From Candidula unifasciata (taxonomy: Eukaryota; Mollusca; Gastropoda; Stylommatophora; Geomitridae), in the NCBI GenBank assembly GCA_905116865.2, contig CAJHNH020001160.1, positions 124,001 through 188,000 on the forward strand: a stretch of 64,000 nucleotides of DNA. The letters are read 5' to 3'. This document shows, one piece after another, positions 25,201 to 34,389 of the stretch. The translations under genes and the position numbers were made by a program. The number at the start of each line of letters is the position of its first letter. The stretch's first letter is position 1. The notes beneath the pieces were generated by a model that worked only from the letters and a program-made list of their open reading frames with translations, did no database searches and was not told the origin of the DNA.

Positions 25201-28200
25201 GTATATGGGAAGAGCGTGGTTGTAGTAAATATCTGGTGATAATTATCATTCATATTTTGAAGTTCTTTACATTAATTAGACAATACAAGCCCTGCTGCGT
25301 TAGATAATTAAGCTAGAAATTAAAAAATTAGACACAAGAATCACCTTCTTAAGTTAGACAATCAGGCACATATTACCTCATTAAGATACAGCTGAAATGT
25401 AATGTAACTTCGCTCCCCATTATCACGTTTGTATGAGCCATCAAAATGTGGTCTGAAGTAGTCTCCGGCATCATATCTAAGAAATCTCAAGCTGAGATAA
25501 AACAACAGTTAACATTAAACAATATTAAGAAAAGATATAAAACCAAACAAAAAGTATATTATCAAGCTTCACAATATAACTATTACAAACAAAATGTGAA
25601 CGTTGCTGCTATTGAGCCTTCATCAGCACATACAAATGAAACAATACTACACAGACACACAAAATCACTTAGCTGGTATCTCGAAGCAGCCGGGTCAGTT
25701 GTTTCTCAGCAGAATCACAACACGTCTGACTGACTGACTGACTTTCTACCCCACCAGGACATCACACAAGCGATAAACATCCCATGACACATTGTGCCAC
25801 CATGTGGATGAGGATCACTGTGGAGAGGTCCCAGAAACTGCATCAGCCATTAGGCCATATTAATGGCTGGGCTATTTTGCGGCCCCTAGCAAGAGCCAGA
25901 GTAGGGCTTCACATAACGAAAAATGTTATCCTAAAAAGGATGGAAAGTGATGTCTACTCATGACTACATGTGTCGGCTGTAGGAATAAATACCCCCTTTG
26001 GAATACCAGGGTCCATAACTGGGGGGTTGGAGATAAAAATGTGAGGGCAGTTCAATCCCCTGGGAGTTTAAATGAAACCGTGTTGGCAATTCAGTCCAGA
26101 GGGATTTAAAGTCCCCAGAGTATAAATAAAGTGATTCTCAAGAGACTTGCGGACTCTGTCACCTCCATGTCGGTACTGGTTTCAGAGCACCATTGTGCAC
26201 ATCCAAAGCATGTTGTCTGAACCTGTCGGCCAGCCGAAGACCTGTTTCACCAATGTATTTTTCATGCCACATCTCTTGCAGTTGATGGCATAAATTACAT
26301 TGCGGCTGGTACAATAGAATGCTTCACGTATGTGGAAGGTGGCGTTTAAAAAAAATGAGTCAAAACCCACTGGAAAACATTTTTTAAAAAAAAAAATTTG
26401 CACAGGGCATAACAAAATTTTTTTAAAAGTTTGACCTTTTTTTTAAATAATAAAAGATATGAGAAATAATTTAAAAAATAAGGTGGGGCGGGTTAAAAAA
26501 GAAATACATTCCCGGGCCCCAAAAAAATTGTATCTTTTGAAANGGTGGCGTTAGGGAATTCTAGACTAGCCACCTGTACCACATATGGACAGGTTCTGCT
26601 TACAGGTCTGTGGCAAGAAACCGTGTCGAAGTGGGGCTCAGACATGGGGCATAACCTACTCTTGACTAGAATGTCCTTGAGGTTACGATCGTGCCTGAAA
26701 TACTGGCACTAACTCAGCCAGACGAATCAAGGGGTCAGTGGCTATGGCAGGACTGACTCTCTGATCTAGAAAGAACCGAAAAGTCTGGAGGCCATCGGAA
26801 TGTTGAATAGAGGTGTAGAGGGAGGTAACATGTAAGGTGAAGATGTGGCACCTGGAAGAAGAGGTGAACCAGATAGACTGAAAGATAGAGATAGCATGGT
26901 TGGTGTCTTTGATGTAAGACGGGAGATCAACGACCAGAGGCTCCAAAATCTGGTCGAGGAACCCGGATATGAGCTCTGTGGGACAAGCGCAGGCGGACAT
27001 GATAGGTCTACCCGGGTTGTCCGGTATATGTATCTTGGGAAGCATGTGAAGGCCAGGCTTTCCCAGACAACTGTCCTGGACAAATAGAGAGCTGGCCCGT
27101 CCAGGCCTGGATGAAGGTTGTGATGGTACTTTTCACTATTTTGTTGTTTTTTACCGTAACATCCTGTGTCTGGGTTCATAGAAAGATGTGTCACTAAGCT
27201 GACTGTCCCCTTCTTGCACATATAAATCTTTTCTCAAGACTACTATCGCACCTCCCTTTCGGCAGCTTTGATAAAAATATCATCACAAAGTTTAAAACAT
27301 GTGAGTGCCTGAAGTTCTTGAGGTGAGAGGTTTACATTACAACATTACAACATTTACAACATTAAACAATGTGCTTCATATAGCCTGTTATTTTATTGTA
27401 TTTAAAACTGCAGAGGTAGCTTAACCCTATTGTTCCAAGAACTCTAAAAAAAATGAGTCAAAACCCCACTGGAAAGACATTATTTAAAAAAAAAAAATTC
27501 AGCACAGGTCACTAACAAATTTGTTTAAATGTGTTGACCTTTTTTCAAATATATAAAAGATATATCGAGAAGTAATTAATAAAATAAGGTGGAGCGGTTA
27601 AATGAAATACATTCCCGGCCCTAAAAACATATGTATCTGTGACCCTGTAACCTCTATCCCTGAGGCTTATGGGAAAAGAACATGTCAGCTTGGCTTTAAG
27701 AAAGCTGTTTGGCTCAAAAGCAATCTTCCCTAAATGATATTTTAAATTAATGTATTTACAACCTGACATTCTGAATGTATGTGCAGACACGAATACAGCA
27801 GATAGCATTAACTATGTATCCCGTAAACAGGCCACTGTAGACAAGTCAAAGAAGTTACATGTGTGGGAAATTTGTCAGACTAGAAACTGCCAGTTTTGCG
27901 GCTTCTCAGAGCAAAAAGTTAAAAGGCTTTGCTTAATCATTTATTTTCTACCCAGGTGCACAGAGATAGCTAACGAGTTTTAATGTGAAATACACTTCTT
28001 CTGTTTATAATACAACACTGTCCATTGGTCAGGAAATTACAGCTGAACAATGAGGTCTCTTCATTTCTGGTGATCTAATGTGCTGGACTGTTTTTTTCAT
28101 TTTTTTATTTGAGGCCCATTGAGTCTGCCAGATTGTAAATTGCTATCTTTTTTGGCCTACCTTATCTTTTCTTTCCTTGTACATAGCCATTGTGTCCTTT

Positions 28201-31200
28201 ATACCTGCTAATGATAGTGTTTCACATTTAGGTTTCTATTAAATGTTCATCAAGAAATATTCAGAAGTCACATCTGTTGCCTTCCTGAACCATCTCTGGA
28301 CCCTGAAGGCATCACACCCTTGTTCAAGCCCCAATGTCACTTCACAGCTGAGGTGCTGATGGTACTTTCTGTTCTACTAGCAACATTGTCACAAGAAGCT
28401 CTATACAAAACTGCTGCTAAAAGTTCAATCCAACACTGCCCCAGAAGTTCTGTCCAGTAGGTGACCTCAAGTGTTTGTAGTAGGTGACCCCGAGTGTTTG
28501 TAGTAGGTGACCCTGAGTGTTTGTAGGTCTGCCTGGATATTATCTTTCATTGTCTTCTTGGTCTGCCTCATTGTCTACAGCCTCATACTTGTGTACACAG
28601 TTTTGCTTTTCTGTCACCAGCCAATCTCTCTATATGACCAAGTCATTTCAGTCTATTATCCCTCATAATGCCAGCGATCAGTGGGGATTTATACATATTA
28701 TACTTTACTTACAAGGACTTAGCTCCAGATGTGCCAAAGCTAATCAAGTAATGGGTCAACTATCTCCCCTGTTGACACACAAGCAGATACCTCGGAGTAC
28801 TAAACTGAATCTTGTCAGAACTATTTTTTGGCCAACACTATGCTATCAATGCCAAACGTGGACACTTACATCCTCCAATGAACGTAAAATTGTGACAACA
28901 GAGATGAAATGCCTTAGAAGAGCTGCAGGAGTTTCAAGGAAAGACAGAATACGAAATCATGAAATCAGACAAATGCTAGGAATAAAGCCAGTCTTACAGG
29001 TCATCAAAGAACAACAAATGAAGTGGTCTGGACACCTAACAAGAATGCCCTGGTACCATCCGCCACAACGAGCCACACTAAAACGTTACAACGGGTATAG
29101 AGCGAGTGGAAGACCTTGGAAAACATGGAGTGATGGTATTAAGAACAGCCTTACAGAAATGAACATCAGTCTTAATAGTGCTCTTGACAGAGCTCATCAA
29201 CGAACATTACATCTTCCCCCGACACTTCGATGAGGTACAAGGTGGAAGAGAAGAAGAAGAACTTACAAGGACTTTACCTTGTATCCATTTCAGTCTGTTC
29301 TTGACCTGATGTGTAAAGATAAACATATGAAGAAGAAGAAGAAGAAGAAACAAATACAACTGAATAAACCAGAGAATAAGAAACAGCAGGAGAAGAAGAA
29401 AAGAAAGAACAAGAAAAAAAAAACAGACAAAGAAAAATAAAAGAAAGAAGGAGAAGTTTTTACCGCTCATTCAGACCAAGAACTCTGTGCTCCTTAAACA
29501 CAGATGGAATGAACTCTTTAATCCGTTCCCACAGCTCTTGCACGTAAGGTACAGAATCTACAATGCAGCGCTTACTGCTACGTACATCAGTCATCATCTT
29601 TTCCCTGAAATATAACAAACTAAGGCATAATTCCCTTAAATACAACAAACTAAGGCATAATTCCCTTAAATACAACAAACTAAGGCATAATTCCCTTAAA
29701 TACAACAAACTAAGGCATAATTCCCTTAAATACAACAAACTAAGGCATAATTCCCTTAAATACAAACAAACTAAGGCATAATTCCGCTTAAATACAACAA
29801 ACTAAGGCATAATTCCCCTTAAATACAACAACTAAGGCATAATTCCCTTAAATACAACAAGCTAAGGCATAATTCCCTTAAATACAACAAGCTAAAAGCA
29901 TAATTCCCTGAAATACAACAATACTAAGCATAATTCCCTGAAATACAACAAACTAAGGCTAATTTCCTGAAATAACAACGCTATTCAGCTAAAGCATAAT
30001 TCCCTGAAAATACAACAAACAAAAAGCCTAATTCACCTGAAATACAACAAGCTAAAAGCATAATTCCCTGAAATACAACAACAAAAGCATAATTCCCTGA
30101 AATACAACAAACAAAAGCATAATTCCCTGAATACAACAAACTAAAAGCATAACTCCCTGAAATACACAAGCTAAAGCATAATTCCCTGAAATACAACAAG
30201 CTAAGCATAATTCCCTGAAATACAACAAGCTAAAGCATAATTCCCTGAAATACAACAAGCTAAAGCATAATTCCCTGAAATACAACAAGCTAAAGCATAA
30301 TTCCCTGAAATACAACAAGCTAAAGCATAATTCCCTGAAATACAACAAGCTAAAGCATAATTCCCTTAAATACAACAAACTAAGGCATAATTCCCTTAAA
30401 TACAACAAACTAAGGCATAATTCCCTTAAATACAACAAACTAAGGCATAATTCCCTTAAATACAACAAACTAAGGCATAATTCCCTTAAATACAACAAAC
30501 TAAGGCATAATTCCCTTAAATACAACAAACTAAGGCATAATTCCCTTAAATACAACAAGCTAAAGCATAATTCCCTGAAATACAACAAACTAAAGCATAA
30601 TTCCCTGAAATACAACAAGCTAAAGCATAATTCCCTGAAATACAACAAACTAAGGCATAATTCCCTTAAATACAACAAGCTAAAGCATAATTCCCTGAAA
30701 TACAACAAACAAAAGCATAACTCCCTGAAGTACAACAAGCTAAAGCATAATTCTCTGAAATACAACAAGCTAAAGCATAATTCCCTGAAATACAACAAGC
30801 TAAAGCATAATTCCCTGAAATACAACAAGCTAAAGCATAATTCCCTGAAATACAACAAGCTAAAGCATAATTCCCTGAAATACAACAAGCTAAAGCATAA
30901 TTCCCTGAAATACAACAAGCTAAAGCATAAGTCCAGCTGCTTGTTGTTTTTTAAACCATTTTTAAATGGCAAAAATACAAGTGGTTTAAAGGGGCAGTTT
31001 GCACATTATGTTGTGGTTTACTGATAAGCTGCAACAGCTGTTTTCTTTCAGCTCCTTATCCTGACCTCAGCCAACATCATGTTAGTCACTTTTATGACAT
31101 GTTTGTTATGCCTCCCTGCTCCCATGGAGCCCCAGCATCCACACAGGGAGGTTCACTGTATCCACACAGGGAGGTTCACTGCATCCACACAGGGAGGTTC

Positions 31201-34200
31201 ACTGCATCCACACAGGGAGGTTCACTGCATCCACACAGGGAGGTTCACTGCATCCACACAGGGAGGTTCACTGCATTCACACAGGGAGGTTTACAGCATC
31301 CCGTCAGGTTCTGGTTATTAGAGGGTTTCTGTAAACTTTATTACTGTCAAAGAGGAACGATTGTTGTAGGTAGCCAGTTGTACTAGAAACTAATAGACAC
31401 ACACAAAGATCTAATGTACAGTCAGCAAATTCACAAACTGTGATCTTCAACACGTATCAATCCATGTGTTAACAAAACCATGACACAAAGCTATCTACAA
31501 TGACCTCACATTGTCTTCAATTGCCTGTCTATATAATTTATATTTCTTTATTATATGCATAACATTGATAACAGTTGATAACAATTGATAATATTGATAA
31601 CAGGTATTAGTACTCTGAAGAATGAGTACTTAAAAGGGCTGAATGTCAGACGAGCCTGCGTGCCCAATTTTTAACCCTTTGAAAATAAAGTTTGTTCGTT
31701 CTCTTTCCACAGTTCTTTCCAGTGGTCACAATAGGTTCCAGTTTCCTTCGTCTCATAATATGACCCAAAACACTTGAAATACAGATACTTCAGTTTGTTA
31801 TGATCTGCATTCAATCAGGTCTGTGGCTTAGGTACTGTGAATGTGCTTCATAATTTCAAAGTACCTGGTTCAATTTTAGCTACAGGTGATTTAGCAGCAA
31901 ACTGAATTATGTTGATTATGACAGAGGTTAACACCACAATGTCCTGTTTGCTTATTGTAATTGGTTTGTAAAGTTGACATAAACCTTTTGTCTTTCCTAC
32001 CTCTTTCCTTCTTTTCTTCTCTTCCCTAAAATGTCCTATCTTTTAAAACTTGTACAGGATAGTTACTAATTTTGTTCCCCCTGATTCTGAAATTATTTCA
32101 ACGCATTTCAAACTACTTGCAAATTATTCTAAAAGAAACAGTTATAAATCATCCTTACCTACCGCCCCCCACGTTGACAAGTGCAGGGATGTAGCCGATC
32201 CTCTCTGTTTCTTGTATAAACCTGTTGCACTCCTGACACAAGACAGGGTCAAGGCCATTTTTGAAACATTAAATACATGTGAGATTTTTACTAAGAATCT
32301 TCAATGACATTATGAAGCCTTTTTTGCACTAAATTACCTTTATCTGCTTTATCATTTGTGAAACACATCATAAATCTATCTCATTCTTAATCACATCATT
32401 AGTTTATCTCATTCTCAATCACATCATTAGTTTATTTCATTCTCAATCATATCATAAGTTTATCTCATTCTCAATCATATCATAAGTATATCTCATTAAA
32501 AACAAGAATAGTAACTAGCAAAAGACAGGAAACTACATCTAACGCCTCTCTGTGACACTTTACAGCATAATCAATACGACAGAAGAAGACGAAGGGATGT
32601 TTAATTCCTGACATGTACAAGAGTTTCTCCAGTCTTACCATTGTCTAAGAAAGGTCAAACATTCAATCCCTGTACACATACCAAAAACATAATTTTTAAA
32701 AAAAAGGTGAGGGGGTGTCGCATGCTGACATACAAGAGACAGCACGGATAGTTGCTGTTATCACCAAGACATCATAAAAAGGTGATGATGATATTTGCAT
32801 GGTTTTGGTTGCCGGTGAACAGAGTTTGAGATCCTGATCCAACAGTTGTTCCCTGGAATCATAGGCCATTTGCTCTGGTAAGTCCTTCTCACAATATGCA
32901 GCACTGGCCAGTCATACAATGAGCATCATAATTGGTTTTGGTAGTGGGGGGGGGGGGGGGGCGATGTACAGTGAGGCTTCGACTGCAATTCAGCCTAAGG
33001 CTAGTATCAAGTTGAAGAAGATAATGTGTCACCTGTTCTTGCTCATATATATCAGACACCTACACTGATCATGAACTATTATTTATCAGTACATCATGTT
33101 TAGACTACACGAACTAGTTACAACTATTTAACAACTGTTTTGCAATTCCCTGTTGATGAGAGTCAGGAGCACAGAACTCCAACAAACCTATGAAGTCCGT
33201 ATCTACACACTTTTGAGCTTAACTGATTTTAAATGACAGTTTTGCATTCAAATTTTACAACATGTTCTTACTTAACTGTTGTATAATACTTAGCTTTATA
33301 CTACATTGTTCAGCATGCAAATGGGACATGTTTTACTGCCATCATGCATGCTTCAGGGTGAGCTTATTCTGAAGGATCATCTGAATATTAATAAGCTCAT
33401 CTGTGGGCAATACACAGCTCTCATCTTAAAAATAAGCTTATTTGTACGAAGACTGTTAGTTCCTTACCTCTCTGAATTAAAGTCCACCCAAAACTTTCAA
33501 CCGGAGTTTACAGCCATGAAAATGAGGAGGAGGAAGAAGAAAAAGAAGAAGAAGAAAAAAAAGAAGAAGAAGAAGAATAAGAAGAAGAAGAAAGAGGGAA
33601 GAAGAGGAGGAGGAAGAAGAGAAGGAGAGGATGAAAAAGCAAAAGGAGGAGGAGGAGGAGAAGAAGAAGAAGAAGAAGAAGAAGAAGAAGAAAATAAATG
33701 CTTGCCTTGGTGCGACTAAACTTAAAGCTTTTGTGGGCCTAATGAGCTATGGGCTGGACATCCCTCACCACTACTGAAAAGAAAGAATAAATACTGTCTG
33801 TGGATAATTTCTCTAAAACTGGTACCCAAGTCTGGCTGAAGAACACAACTGCTTCATGCATCTTCAGAAGTAATGGGTACCCATGACTGCCTGTATAGAG
33901 GCTGCAAGGAAGCAGCCTCTCAACTGTGCAAAGACACAACAGGATAATCTGTTTGCCTTAAACTATGATTGCAAGTTATCACAGACAGAAAACTGGACTT
34001 AACGGAAATCTGCTGATGGAGAAGTCTGGTGATGTCTCTGGCAATACTCTACTCCCCAGGGTAGAAGAAGATCAACTAATTGAAGTGAATGTGAATACCT
34101 AACAAGTCAGTCTCATTTACGTGTGTGAATGTTAAAATGCAACAACACAACAGTTACCACAAGTCTACCTCTTCTGTGAGGACATTATGCAATACAAAGG

Positions 34201-34276
34201 CAAGTTTTCCTTGATAACCAGATGGCAGATTGATATCCTCCTTCGTAACATGAGGTCTCATGCCTTCAGTAAACAT
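22129..34276 (-). CDS. 2-oxoglutarate/Fe(II) oxygenase, prolyl 4-hydroxylase type (6 coding exons)
   Basis: Joining 34276-34169, 32232-32159, 29604-29464, 25491-25377, 24804-24735 and 22271-22129 on the minus strand gives an uninterrupted 216-codon frame. All five introns are GT-AG, with phases 0, 2, 2, 0, 1. The product has the double-stranded beta-helix features of the P4H family: HNVLTEEECNRFI near the start, GLNERLRFLRYDAGDYF before the first iron ligands H123-F-D125, and distal ligand H181 in CHEG. K191 lies ten residues after H181, the spacing used by prolyl 4-hydroxylases to bind 2-oxoglutarate. Such enzymes hydroxylate a protein or small-molecule substrate with Fe(II), O2 and 2-oxoglutarate; the substrate cannot be told from sequence. 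No signal peptide is visible, so a cytosolic or nuclear enzyme is likely. The start is the ATG in a strong context (gccaccATG), but the frame is open upstream to a possible acceptor at 34308, so a 5' extension is not excluded. Confidence 0.94.
22400..24042. other. Intron 5 of the oxygenase, left part
   Basis: No exon recognised. At 22695-22720 an A-box-like TGGTGTAGTGGCCAAG hints at an old SINE head. The 84-residue plus-strand frame at 22728-22982 has no motif that I recognise. Confidence 0.4.
24043..24452 (+). pseudogene. LINE C-terminal relic, copy 2 (in oxygenase intron 5)
   Basis: Antisense to the host gene. After a decayed YGAETWRTT-like start, an open stretch reads RHWRWIGHILRKQENSITRM, then NKGRPKNTWRRELENEV and ends in LVEGLCSIGG. 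This is the C-terminal tail typical of APE-type LINEs. It aligns with 2790-3180. In-frame stops at about 24125 and 24170 and absence of the catalytic core show it is dead. Confidence 0.78.
24700..24720. repeat. C-rich tract
   Basis: Runs of 7-10 C adjacent to an A run, only 15 bases beyond the exon 5 donor. Confidence 0.85.
24735..24804 (-). CDS. Oxygenase exon 5
   Basis: A 70-bp exon encoding GFEGGATTFIGVQHDLVPVI and PKT plus one base of Gly170. Acceptor ATCATCAAG (an AAG type), donor ACAG/GTACGT, phase 1. The paralogous exon at 41950-41881 has exactly the same length and boundaries, which supports this model. Confidence 0.92.
24935..25215 (-). repeat. SINE family A copies in oxygenase intron 4
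   Basis: Minus-strand copy with the family end (gatcccttttcacgcc as seen on plus), the block gtaatgtggtcagcattacgcc, and a B-box-like gatcgaaacc-type motif near 25140. A second tail (aagtaaagatcccttttcac) at 25164-25213 shows a second, truncated copy inserted next to it. Confidence 0.75.
25377..25491 (-). CDS. Oxygenase exon 4 (H-x-D)
   Basis: A 115-bp exon beginning with the last base of Arg108 and encoding LRFLRYDAGDYFRPHFDGSY, then a stretch ending FQLYLNE. It holds iron ligands H123 and D125. Acceptor TTTTATCTCAG, donor AATGAG/GTAATA, phase 0 out. Confidence 0.95.
25745..25955 (-). repeat. Dispersed repeat B, copy 1
   Basis: Shares ordered blocks with 39168-39374, 46232-46310 and 60650-60842 (gagaggtccc, aagcgataaacac, agccagagt). 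Its 3' end (low coordinates) carries a GACT tandem tail at about 25725-25744. Confidence 0.8.
25985..27340 (-). pseudogene. Penelope-like element relic (RT and GIY-YIG)
   Basis: Minus-strand fragments follow the domain order of Penelope-like elements. NLSPQELQAL and IKAADKGGAIVVLRKDLY start the RT region near 27330-27220. MLPKIHIPDNPGRPIMSA and LHVTSLYTSIQHSDG are RT signatures in the frame 27045-26683. Then comes a GIY-YIG endonuclease region with FYCTSRNVIYAINCKRCG (26340-26270) and a C-terminal LGTLNPSGLN near 26070. Frameshifts and stops break all domains. The copy sits in intron 3 of the oxygenase in the same orientation as the gene, and is interrupted by the anomalous segment at 26347-26543. 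Confidence 0.85.
26347..26543. other. Anomalous segment with ambiguous base, inside the Penelope relic
   Basis: The sequence ggtggcgtt occurs on both sides (26338-26346 and 26544-26552). The interior is a poor copy of 27445-27640, differing mainly by homopolymer lengths, and ends at the only N of the window (26543). It lacks the MITE ends. A gap-fill or consensus error is the simplest explanation. Confidence 0.7.
27421..27922. mobile_element. TTAA-flanked MITE family M, intact copy
   Basis: Starts TTAACCCTATTGTTCC at 27421 and ends gagcaaaaagTTAA at 27922, with inverted ends inside TTAA. The interior aligns with the MITE interrupted by the RTE-like LINE at 48167-51942 (shared gtcagttttctggttctc-type end and ataaacaggtcac-type motif). 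The TTAA target points to a piggyBac-mobilised non-autonomous family. It lies in oxygenase intron 3. Confidence 0.7.
28452..28527. repeat. Short 23-bp tandem repeat
   Basis: Three near-identical copies of a gtaggtgacc...gtgtttgta unit. Confidence 0.8.
28723..29233 (+). pseudogene. LINE C-terminal relic (in oxygenase intron 3)
   Basis: Antisense to the host gene, with a long open frame. Signatures in order: LSPLLTHKQIPRSTKLNLVR, FWPTLCYQCQTWTL, EMKCLRRAAG, QQMKWSGHLTRMPWYHPP and YRASGRPWKTWSDGI. These are the post-RT C-terminal domain of an APE-type LINE. The frame is open to a stop at 29233, followed by a GAAGAAG tail. The start upstream of about 28723 is not family-like, so the copy is 5'-truncated. 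Confidence 0.82.
29464..29604 (-). CDS. Oxygenase exon 3
   Basis: A 141-bp exon encoding residues 61-108 (EKMMTDVRSSKRCIVD ... RVLGLNE). Acceptor TATATTTCAG/GGAAAAG, donor GAGCG/GTAAAA, phase 2 in and out. The acceptor is directly abutted by the 30-bp minisatellite at 29605-30931, whose unit is a copy of this splice site. Confidence 0.94.
29605..30931 (-). repeat. 30-bp minisatellite made of exon 3 splice acceptors
   Basis: About 44 units abut exon 3 without a gap. Read in gene orientation a unit is TTGTTGTATTTCAG/GGAATTATG, against the true site TTGTTATATTTCAG/GGAAAAGATG, so the first unit is the exon's own acceptor region. Two unit classes exist: TTTCAG (most of 30050-30360 and 30550-30931) and TTTAAG (29625-29760, 30361-30545 and a single unit near 30655). 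Units at 29605-29765 are in exact 30-bp register and in frame with the exon, with no stop. Units between 29766 and 30180 carry many one-base indels. Confidence 0.95.
31136..31305. repeat. 23-bp minisatellite (intron 2)
   Basis: Seven copies of a 23-bp unit (cactgcatccacacagggaggtt). They are nearly perfect except for the last. Confidence 0.93.
31306..32158. other. Intron 2, right part
   Basis: AT-rich, with a short repeat of tgataacaattgataa near 31565-31605. No exon recognised. Confidence 0.4.
32159..32232 (-). CDS. Oxygenase exon 2
   Basis: A 74-bp exon encoding ECNRFIQETERIGY and ALVNVGGG plus two bases of an Arg codon. Acceptor CTTGTGTCAG/GAG, donor GGTAG/GTAAGG, phase 0 in and phase 2 out. 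It completes the family motif begun in exon 1 (LTEE-EC). Confidence 0.93.
32366..32498. repeat. 28-bp tandem repeat (intron 1)
   Basis: About four and a half copies of a 28-bp unit (ctcattctcaatcacatcat). Confidence 0.88.
32499..33519. other. Intron 1, middle part
   Basis: No exon recognised. A poly-G run of about 17 lies at 32946-32962. Confidence 0.4.
33520..33697. repeat. Purine-only GAA/GGA tract
   Basis: About 175 bases of almost uninterrupted purine on the plus strand (GAAGAA and GGAGGA). In the sense of the oxygenase transcript this is a long TTC/TCC pyrimidine tract inside intron 1. Such mirror-like tracts can form triplex DNA. Confidence 0.9.
33811..34085 (+). mobile_element. Internally deleted RTE-like derivative
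   Basis: The left 195 bases match the 5' end of the LINE at 48314-51529 (gtctggctgaag, tgcttcatgcatctt, gcctgtatagaggctgcaag, aaaactggacttaacgg). The right 75 bases match that LINE's extreme 3' end (ctgctgatggagaagtctgg, ggtagaagaag). The roughly 2.9 kb between is missing, leaving a SINE-sized non-autonomous element. It lies antisense in oxygenase intron 1, 84 bases from exon 1. Confidence 0.82.
34169..34276 (-). CDS. Oxygenase exon 1 (coding part)
   Basis: Codes residues 1-36, ending ...VLHNVLTEE. The donor is GAAGAG/GTAGAC (phase 0). Upstream, TTGTTGACACCTACAG at 34323-34308 is a plausible acceptor, so this may be the second exon of the transcript with a 5' UTR start. Confidence 0.88.
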
Positions 34277-34389
34277 GGTGGCACAATTCTTTCTTGACCT
34301 GTCAATACTGTAGGTGTCAACAAATTTACATTTAGATGGAAACAAATATTCCATTATCTTATTACATAAGTAAATGAAAACTGATTTGA

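Noticed and set aside
25446..25733. 95-codon plus-strand frame
   Set aside because: Antisense overlap with oxygenase exon 4 and no recognisable motif; it ends in the four-base tail of a repeat.
30052..30972. 306-codon minus-strand frame over the splice-acceptor array
   Set aside because: It is the 30-bp repeat read through; it is separated from exon 3 by indels and is intronic.
32050..32307. 85-codon plus-strand frame
   Set aside because: Shadow of oxygenase exon 2 on the opposite strand.
33306..33719. Lys/Glu-rich 137-codon frame
   Set aside because: Translation of the GAA/GGA purine tract inside intron 1.
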